Positions 58,561-64,000 of a stretch of 64,000 nucleotides of DNA are shown piece by piece. Every line of letters starts with the position of its first letter. Position 1 is the first letter of the stretch. The translations under genes were made by a program, and so were the position numbers. The notes beneath the pieces are model-generated. The model made no database searches. It was not told the origin of the DNA and saw only the letters and a list, made by a program, of their open reading frames with translations. The stretch spans positions 124,001-188,000 of the forward strand of contig JODU01000011.1 in the NCBI GenBank assembly GCA_000720845.1. Reading direction: 5' to 3'. Origin of the DNA: Kitasatospora aureofaciens. GTDB taxonomy: Bacteria; Actinomycetota; Actinomycetes; Streptomycetales; Streptomycetaceae.

Positions 58561-60087
58561 ATGCGGGTGGAGAACGGCGAGAAGAAGGCACTCGGAGGGC
58601 TCGGCGCACGGCGCGTCCTGCCATCCCGGCACACGGTGGCCGCGCTGGCGGGTCTGGTGCTGACGGCGGGGCTGCTGGCCGGATGCAGCTCGTCCGACGG
58701 CGCCGACGGCGCCGACGGAGGCGCCGGAGGCGGGGGCGGCAGGAGTGCCGAGGCCCCGGCGGAGGGCGGAGCGGCCGAGAAGGGTCCCGCCTACAAGGGG
58801 CCCGCACTGCCGGGGCTCGCCCGGCAGGCCGCCTGGAGCCTTCCGGTCGACGGCCCCATGAGCATTCCCGTGGTGCTGGACCTCGGCGACACGCTCCTCT
58901 TCGCCAAGGACGCTCAGGGCGACTACGTGTCCGACGAGACTCCGGACATCGAGGACGGACCGGCGGCGACCTGGCTGTACGGCTCGGACACGCCCGAGAA
59001 CCTCGTCCTGGAGTTCAGGGACGTCAAGACCGGTGCCGTCCGCAAGGAGCTGCGGGTGAAGACCGATTCGGTCACCCTCACCACCTGGCACGGGGGCCGG
59101 CCGGCCGTCGCGGTCACGACCTCGACGACGACCGAGTCCGACGGGCTGACCAAGGCAAGGACCAGCACGACCGCCGCTCTGTACGACAGCGCGGGCGGCC
59201 TGCTCGGAAAGGCGGAGCTGCCCGAGCGGGAGGCGGAGGAGGACTCGTCGGACTCGAAGGTGAGCGCCGGCCGGAGCTTCATCGCCGAGGGCCATCTGGT
59301 CGAGACGAGCGGTGACACCATCCGGCTCACCCCCGTCGAGGGCGGCACCGCCCGCACCGTCCCCTGCGAGGGCCTCGAGAGCGGCTGCGGGTTCGTGCCG
59401 AGCACCGCGAAGGTCCTCGCCGACGGCGGCAACAACCTGTTCGCACCGTTGATCACCGACGGTTACTACCCCGGCTTCGACGTCACCGGTCTCTCCCCGC
59501 GGATCAGCCTCTACGGCGTGGCCGACGGGAAGAAGGTCTGGGACAGCGCGAAGGTGACACCGCCCGAGGGTGCCTGGGTCCGGGACGACGGGAAGACCGG
59601 TGAGCTGTCCGTGCTGCGGGTCTCCGACGGCAAGGTGCTCACCGTGTGGGACATGAACCCCTTCGGCCGTAGCGGGGTCTTCGCCACGTACGATCTGGCC
59701 GGCGGTCCCGAGGCTGTCACCTCCTTCGAGGGCGACGAGGACGCGGAGTTCAGTCCCCGGGGCGATCTGGCCGCCCTCTTCACCGACGACGTGGCGTCGG
59801 TGGTACGGGTCGCCGACGGCAAGACTCTGTGGTCCCAGGGCGAGGGCGAGAACGCCCTGGTGCCTCTGTGGTTCTCCGGTACCGGCAGCGTCCTGTACGG
59901 CAAGACCCTGGAGACCGAAACCCTGCTGGCCGTGGACGCCCGCACCAAGAAGGTCCTGGCCAAGGACCTCTCCGACCGTCTCATGCCCCGCTTCAACGGG
60001 CCGACCGGCTACGGCTGGGTCGGCGCGTTCAACGCCGGGCCGGGCGGCGAGGTGAACGGCTTCTTCGTCTTCCCGCCCGCGTCCTGA
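58561..60087 (+). CDS. Lipoprotein with PQQ-like/beta-propeller domain
   Basis: A 508-residue surface lipoprotein: signal peptide with lipobox LLAGC (about residues 38-42), a Gly/Ala/Asp-rich linker to about residue 75, then repeated beta-strand units containing phrases such as VVRVADGKTLWSQGEG, ISLYGVADGKKVWDSAKV and SVLRVSDGKVLTVWD, as in PQQ-like or YncE-type propellers. No catalytic residues are evident. ATG at 58561 has GGGGGA upstream; TAGGAT at 58457-58462 may be its -10. A binding or assembly role is likely. Confidence 0.85.
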   Translation: MRVENGEKKALGGLGARRVLPSRHTVAALAGLVLTAGLLAGCSSSDGADGADGGAGGGGGRSAEAPAEGGAAEKGPAYKGPALPGLARQAAWSLPVDGPMSIPVVLDLGDTLLFAKDAQGDYVSDETPDIEDGPAATWLYGSDTPENLVLEFRDVKTGAVRKELRVKTDSVTLTTWHGGRPAVAVTTSTTTESDGLTKARTSTTAALYDSAGGLLGKAELPEREAEEDSSDSKVSAGRSFIAEGHLVETSGDTIRLTPVEGGTARTVPCEGLESGCGFVPSTAKVLADGGNNLFAPLITDGYYPGFDVTGLSPRISLYGVADGKKVWDSAKVTPPEGAWVRDDGKTGELSVLRVSDGKVLTVWDMNPFGRSGVFATYDLAGGPEAVTSFEGDEDAEFSPRGDLAALFTDDVASVVRVADGKTLWSQGEGENALVPLWFSGTGSVLYGKTLETETLLAVDARTKKVLAKDLSDRLMPRFNGPTGYGWVGAFNAGPGGEVNGFFVFPPAS

Positions 60088-60093
60088 GCCGCG

Positions 60094-61278
60094 TCACAGG
60101 ATCACGTGGGGCAGGAAGCGGGCGTACTCGTCCGTCACCAGGCCGGAGGACTCCCTGATGCCCAGGCCCGCCGACTCGTCCTCCACCACCCAGGCGCCCA
60201 GGACGACCCGGTTGCCGTCGAAGTCGGGCAGGGGGGCCAGTTCCTGGTAGCAGCAGGGCTCGGGGCGCGGGGCCGGGTCGGTGCCGGGGTCGTGGATCGT
60301 GACGCCGGCGCCCTCGCGGCCCAGGAGGGGCTTGGCGACCCAGCCGGTGCCGGTGGCCAGCTCGCGCGGGCCGTCCAGGTAGGCGGCCAGGAGGTTCGGG
60401 TGGCCGGGGTACAGCTCCCAGAGGATGGCCAGCAGGGCCTTGTTGCTGAGCAGCATCTTCCAGGCGGGCTCGATCCACAGGGTGGTGCCGGTACCGCCGC
60501 CGTTGTCCAGGGTGTCCAGGACATGGCCGGCGAAGCGGTCGGTGGTGAGCCACTCCCAGGGGTAGAGCTTGAAGAGGCTGCGGATGAAACGCAGCTTGTT
60601 GTCGACGAAGCGGCCGGAGAGGCGGTCCCAGCCGATCTCCTCCATGGAGATCCAGTCGGTGGCCAGGCCGGCCTGCTCGGCGGTCTCCTTGAGGTAGGCG
60701 ACCGTCATCAGGTCCTCGCCGAGTTCGTCGTCCGAGGAGTGCGCGAAGTACAGGGGGCTGCCCGGCGGGAGGAGGGCGGCCTGCTTCTTCCAGGCGTCGA
60801 CGAGGCGCTCGTGGAGCGAGTTCCACTGGTCGGCGCCAGGGAAGCGTTCCTCCATCCAGAACCACTGCGGAGAGGCCGCTTCGACCAGTGAGGTCGGGGT
60901 GTCGGCGTTGTACTCCAGGAGCTTGGCCGGTCCCGTGCCGTCGTAGCGCAGGTCGAAGCGGGCGTAGACGGAGGGGAGTTCGGCGCGGCGGTGCCAGGCC
61001 TCGGTGACCGCGCGGACCACGCGCGGGTCGGTGATGCCCAGGTCGGCGAAGCGGTCCGCGGCGACGATGTGTCCGGCGGCCGCCAGGCACATGCGGTGCA
61101 GTTCCTCGACGACCTCCTCCAGCGCCTCGACCTCCGGCAGGGAGAAGACGTAGTAGGCGCTCTCGTCCCAGTAGGGGCGCAGGGAGTCGTCCGGGTAGCG
61201 GGTCAGGGGGTAGATCAGCCCCTGCTCCTCGACGGTCTGCTGCCAGCCGGGGCGGGGTTCGGTGGTACGGCGTTCCAC
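60094..61278 (-). CDS. Glutathionylspermidine synthase-like ATP-grasp (YgiC/YjfC family)
   Basis: A 394-residue ATP-grasp peptide-bond-forming protein. PYWDESAYYVFS, FDLRYDGTGPAKLLEYNADTPTSLVEA, and VAKPLLGREGAGVTIHD are the GSP_synth signature blocks. The partner small lipoprotein lies 10 bases upstream, as with enterobacterial ygiB-ygiC. Actinomycetes do not make glutathione, so the actual substrates differ from the family name. GTG 61278 has GAGGA 6-7 bases upstream. Confidence 0.88.
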   Translation of the reverse strand: MERRTTEPRPGWQQTVEEQGLIYPLTRYPDDSLRPYWDESAYYVFSLPEVEALEEVVEELHRMCLAAAGHIVAADRFADLGITDPRVVRAVTEAWHRRAELPSVYARFDLRYDGTGPAKLLEYNADTPTSLVEAASPQWFWMEERFPGADQWNSLHERLVDAWKKQAALLPPGSPLYFAHSSDDELGEDLMTVAYLKETAEQAGLATDWISMEEIGWDRLSGRFVDNKLRFIRSLFKLYPWEWLTTDRFAGHVLDTLDNGGGTGTTLWIEPAWKMLLSNKALLAILWELYPGHPNLLAAYLDGPRELATGTGWVAKPLLGREGAGVTIHDPGTDPAPRPEPCCYQELAPLPDFDGNRVVLGAWVVEDESAGLGIRESSGLVTDEYARFLPHVIL

Positions 61279-61288
61279 GGCCCGGTCC

Positions 61289-61639
61289 TCAACCGCCGCC
61301 GCTGCCGGAGCCCGAGCAGCCGAAGCCGCCCCGGTCGACGGCCTCGGACCGGCTGAAGGTGCCGGAGTCGGCCCAGCCGTTGCTGACGTCGGCGTCGTAG
61401 TACCAGTCGCCGTCCGTGGCGCGTGAGGTCTTGCGGCCCTTGCCGGTGGAGCTGCCGGACGAGCCGGACTTGCAGTTCTTGTCGGCGACGACCTTGTAGC
61501 CGTTGAGGTAGTCGTAGCTGTCGCGGTCCACGCACCTGCGGTAGGGGTCCGAACCGCAGGCGCTCAGGGCCGCCGCGAGCACTCCCATGCCGCCGAGCAC
61601 CACGGTGCTCGACCGCAGCCGCCGCCGGGTCTCTGCCAT
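61289..61639 (-). CDS. Small YgiB-like (DUF1190-type) lipoprotein
   Basis: A 116-residue lipoprotein with lipobox LSAC at about residues 24-27. A domain of Tyr/Asp/Lys text (RRCVDRDSYDYLNGYKVVADKNC) carries a cysteine pair that may form a disulfide. The tail (SRSEAVDRGGFGCSGSGSGGG) ends in RGGFG plus Ser/Gly, as YgiB/YjfM proteins do. ATG 61639 has GGGGAG 8 bases upstream. It is co-transcribed with the YgiC-like ATP-grasp gene, forming a lipoprotein/enzyme pair. Confidence 0.78.
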   Translation of the reverse strand: MAETRRRLRSSTVVLGGMGVLAAALSACGSDPYRRCVDRDSYDYLNGYKVVADKNCKSGSSGSSTGKGRKTSRATDGDWYYDADVSNGWADSGTFSRSEAVDRGGFGCSGSGSGGG

Positions 61640-61717
61640 GTCCTTTTCTCCCCGTTGTCCAAGCACCTGTACGACAGTTGGGCCGATCGAGTGTACGGCC
61701 CGCGCCGCGGGTGGACT

Positions 61718-63103
61718 CTACGGCAGCGCCCGGCACAGCGCGTCCAGGGCCCCCGCCCAGCCATGGTCGGGAGGGGTGCCGTAGCCGACGACCACGGCGT
61801 CCCGCGGTTCGGTCACGGCCTCGGGGTGCCGGAAGCCGGACAGGCCGTGCAGGGCGAGGCCCTGCCAGGCCGCCGCCCTGACCACCTGCTGCTCGGTGCC
61901 GGGCGGCAGCCCGAGGACGGCGTGCAGACCGGCCGCGATCCCGGTGACCCGCACCTCGGGCGCGCGGTCGGCGAGCGCCGCGACCAGGGCGTCCCGGCGG
62001 CGCCGGTAGCGCAGGCGGGCGGAGCGGACGTGGCGGTCGTAGGCGCCGGAGGTGAGGAACTCGGCCAGGGTCAGCTGGTCCAGCACGCCGCTGGTGTCGA
62101 GGCCCCCGCGGGACGCCGCGAGGTCGTCGGCGAGGCCCGGCGGGAGCACGGCCCAGGCCAGCCGCAGGCCGGGGGCGAGGGACTTGCTCGCGGTACCGAG
62201 GTAGACGACGCGGTCGGGGTCCAGGCCCTGGAGGGCGCCGACGGGCTGGCGGTCGTAGCGGAACTCGCCGTCGTAGTCGTCCTCCAGGACCAGGCCGCCG
62301 GTGCGCCGCGCCCAGTCCACGACGGCGGTCCGCCGGTCGGGGTGCAGGGGCACGCCCATCGGGAACTGGTGGGCGGGGGTGAGCAGCACGGCGCCCGCGC
62401 CGGCCGGCCCGACGGGGTCGGTGCCGCGCGCGTCGAAGGGCAGCGGGACGGTGCGCAGTCCGGCGGCGGTCAGCAGGTCGCGGTGCACGTGGAGGCCGTA
62501 CGACTCGACGGCGACGGTGTGCACGCCGCGCGCCCTCAGCACGGCGGCGAGCAGGGTCAGGCCGTGCGCGAACCCGCCGAGGACCACCAGGCGTTCGGGG
62601 TCGGCGCGCACACCGCGGGCCCGGGCGAGGTAGCCGGCCAGAGCGGTCCGCAGCTCCGGGCGCCCGCGGGGGTCGCCGTAGCCGAGGGCGTCGTGCGGGG
62701 CGGCGGTGAGAGCGCGGCGGGCCGCCTTGAGCCACTCCGCGCGCGGGAAGGAGGCCAGGTCGGGCGTGCCCGGGCGGAGGTCGTAGGCGGGGCGGGTGCC
62801 GGCTCGGGGGCGCGGGGCCGACCCTGCGGGCGGGACGACGGCACGGTCCGCGACGCGGGTGCCGGAGCCCTGGCGCGCGGTGAGCCAGCCCTCGGCGACG
62901 AGGTCGGCGTAGGCGTCGGCGACGGTGTTGCGGGCGATGCCTAGGTCGGCGGCGAGAGTGCGGGAGGAGGGCAGGCGGGTGCCGGCGGCCAGGCGGCCGG
63001 TGCGGACGGCCTCGCGCAGGGCGTCGGTCAGCCCGCGGCGCAGGCCCGGCCCGGCCGGTTCCAGGTGCAGGTCGACGCCGAGAGTGGCCCAGGGATTCGC
63101 CAT
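61718..63103 (-). CDS. MocR-type (GntR-aminotransferase) transcriptional regulator
   Basis: A 461-residue fusion of an N-terminal GntR winged helix (RLPSSRTLAADLGIARNTVADAYADLVAEGWL, about residues 44-75) and a PLP-binding aminotransferase-like domain, with Schiff-base lysine in LGTASKSLAPGLRLAW. Such regulators sense vitamin B6 or amino-acid-derived ligands (PdxR, GabR, TauR). It is divergent from tandem AhpD-like genes, its probable targets. TATGGT 8 bases before the ATG suggests a leaderless transcript. Confidence 0.92.
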   Translation of the reverse strand: MANPWATLGVDLHLEPAGPGLRRGLTDALREAVRTGRLAAGTRLPSSRTLAADLGIARNTVADAYADLVAEGWLTARQGSGTRVADRAVVPPAGSAPRPRAGTRPAYDLRPGTPDLASFPRAEWLKAARRALTAAPHDALGYGDPRGRPELRTALAGYLARARGVRADPERLVVLGGFAHGLTLLAAVLRARGVHTVAVESYGLHVHRDLLTAAGLRTVPLPFDARGTDPVGPAGAGAVLLTPAHQFPMGVPLHPDRRTAVVDWARRTGGLVLEDDYDGEFRYDRQPVGALQGLDPDRVVYLGTASKSLAPGLRLAWAVLPPGLADDLAASRGGLDTSGVLDQLTLAEFLTSGAYDRHVRSARLRYRRRRDALVAALADRAPEVRVTGIAAGLHAVLGLPPGTEQQVVRAAAWQGLALHGLSGFRHPEAVTEPRDAVVVGYGTPPDHGWAGALDALCRALP

Positions 63104-63137
63104 GGAAATGGACCATACCCCTGGGCTGCTTCGTTCC

Positions 63138-63143
63138 TAGGGT
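63138..63143 (+). promoter_or_regulatory. Leaderless-type -10 element (TAGGGT) of AhpD-like gene
   Basis: TAGGGT ends 7 bases before the ATG at 63151. The 47-base divergent gap with the MocR gene has room for little more than two overlapping promoters. Confidence 0.5.
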
Positions 63144-63150
63144 CGAGGGC

Positions 63151-63657
63151 ATGACGCACCACGATGAGACGACGACCGCGGAGCACGCCTCCGAACTGCC
63201 CGTACGGCTGGAGTGGGCCAAGCACGCACCCGAGGTGCACAAGGCGATGATCCGGCTGGACACGGCCGCGCGGCGCGGGGTGGATCCGACGCTGTACGAG
63301 CTGGTGAAGATCCGCGCCTCCCAGATCAACCACTGCGCCCTGTGCATCGACATGCACAGCAAGGACGCCCTCGCGGCCGGGGAGAGCGTGGAGCGGATCA
63401 TCCAGCTCAGCGCCTGGGAGGAGTCGCGGCACTTCTACACGGAGAAGGAGCTGGCGGCGCTGGAGCTGACGGAGGCCGTGACCGTGCTGACGGACGGCTT
63501 CGTCCCCGACGAGGTCTACGAGAGGGTCGCGAAACACTTCGAGGAGCCGGAGCTGGCGCAGCTGATCGCCGTCATCACGGTGATCAACGCCTGGAACCGC
63601 TTCGGCGTGACCTGCCGCCTGACCCCGGGGCACTACCGGCCGGGACAGCACGGATGA
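63151..63657 (+). CDS. AhpD/carboxymuconolactone decarboxylase-family protein (copy 1)
   Basis: A 168-residue helical protein with the peroxidase-type redox motif in NHCALCIDMHS (CxxC, about residues 62-65) preceded by ELVKIRASQI. These give alkylhydroperoxidase-like thiol activity in the AhpD branch. A second, similar gene overlaps its stop as ATGA. The divergent MocR regulator probably controls both. Confidence 0.9.
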   Translation: MTHHDETTTAEHASELPVRLEWAKHAPEVHKAMIRLDTAARRGVDPTLYELVKIRASQINHCALCIDMHSKDALAAGESVERIIQLSAWEESRHFYTEKELAALELTEAVTVLTDGFVPDEVYERVAKHFEEPELAQLIAVITVINAWNRFGVTCRLTPGHYRPGQHG

Positions 63658-64000
63658 CGGCCCGCACGCGGCTCCTGGACCGGGAGGTCGCGCAGGCCAT
63701 GTCCGCGCTCAGCGCGGCGGCCAAGAAGGGGCTCGGCGACCCCGTGCTCGCCGAACTGGTGATGATCCGGGCCTCGCAGCTCAACCACTGCGCGTTCTGC
63801 CTGGACATGCACCTCACCCTGGCCCGGAAGAACGGGGAGAGCGAGCAGCGGCTCGGTCTGCTCGACGCCTGGGAGGAGGCCGAGGAGCTCTACAGCGAGC
63901 GGGAGCGGGCCGCGCTCGCGCTGACCGAGGCGGTGACGGTGCTGACGGAGGGCTTCGTGCCCGACGCCGTGTACGAGCGGGCCGCCGCGCACTTCCCGGA
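63654..64000 (+). CDS. AhpD/carboxymuconolactone decarboxylase-family protein (copy 2), cut off by window end
   Basis: The first 115 residues of a paralogue of the preceding gene: ELVMIRASQLNHCAFCLDMHL has the same CxxC motif, and LTEAVTVLTEGFVPDAVYERAAAHF matches its neighbour closely. Coupled by ATGA. Tandem duplication with joint translation suggests heteromers or redundancy. The C-terminus lies beyond 64000. Confidence 0.9.
   Translation, partial: MTARTRLLDREVAQAMSALSAAAKKGLGDPVLAELVMIRASQLNHCAFCLDMHLTLARKNGESEQRLGLLDAWEEAEELYSERERAALALTEAVTVLTEGFVPDAVYERAAAHFP

Noticed and set aside
1..64000. tRNA, rRNA, CRISPR array, insertion sequence or prophage
   Set aside because: Looked for clover-leaf and CCA ends, regular spaced repeats, transposase or integrase motifs; none seen. 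Weak tRNA-like folds could be missed by eye.

Overview
The window is 64 kb of very GC-rich actinomycete chromosome. Codon use, extensive stop/start overlaps, leaderless-type promoters and gene content all point to Streptomyces. From memory, the gene order resembles the S. coelicolor core segment around SCO4837 to SCO4890, but nothing was searched. I see no rRNA, tRNA, CRISPR array, insertion sequence or phage gene. The window opens inside deoA (5' end of the gene present) and closes inside a second AhpD-like gene.

Layout. 1-9.3 kb: nucleoside uptake and salvage on the minus strand (two BmpA-type binding lipoproteins, RbsA-type ATPase, two permeases, cdd, deoA), with one operator-like palindrome repeated at three promoters, then an M20 amidohydrolase. 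9.5-22.9 kb: a cell-surface glycopolymer cluster. It has a NeuB-type synthase, a NeuA-HAD fusion, three polysialyltransferase/GT52-like enzymes, two GT2 enzymes, a DUF6716-type glycosyltransferase, an acyltransferase and two methyltransferases. It contains a tandemly duplicated GT2/polysialyltransferase pair. Gene content fits a Kdn-type (teichulosonic acid) polymer. 22.9-27.8 kb: TetR with a divergent flavin monooxygenase, an orphan mutase large subunit and an L,D-transpeptidase. 28.0-35.7 kb: two paralogous ECF sigma/membrane-regulator pairs. Between them lies an accessory insert: a small protein with a glycine-rich amyloid-like tail followed by a NACHT-HEAT NLR-like ATPase with a comparable motif at its N-terminus. 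This is the best candidate for an undescribed system, a two-gene NLR/amyloid-signalling module that may act in phage defence or regulated cell death.

35.7-47.6 kb: three hypotheticals, a GH20 hexosaminidase, a degenerate OHCU-decarboxylase homologue, sdhCDAB, a VOC protein, a TetR-controlled membrane/DCC operon, a metallophosphoesterase and a small SCO4848-type membrane protein. 47.8-54.2 kb: a penicillin-binding carboxypeptidase, then a YihY/GtrA/UbiA/PAP2 operon divergent from DprE1/DprE2 homologues. Together these encode a mycobacterial-style decaprenylphosphoryl-ribose to -arabinose route. 54.2-64 kb: 2H phosphoesterase, trpS, a frameshifted membrane protein, glyA behind a ZTP riboswitch, a beta-propeller lipoprotein, a YgiC/YgiB pair, a MocR regulator and tandem AhpD-like genes.

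Three genes appear to lack ATG/GTG/TTG at the start that domain content or ribosome-binding-site position implies (ABC ATPase, acyltransferase, NLR). AUC or CUG initiation is proposed for them.
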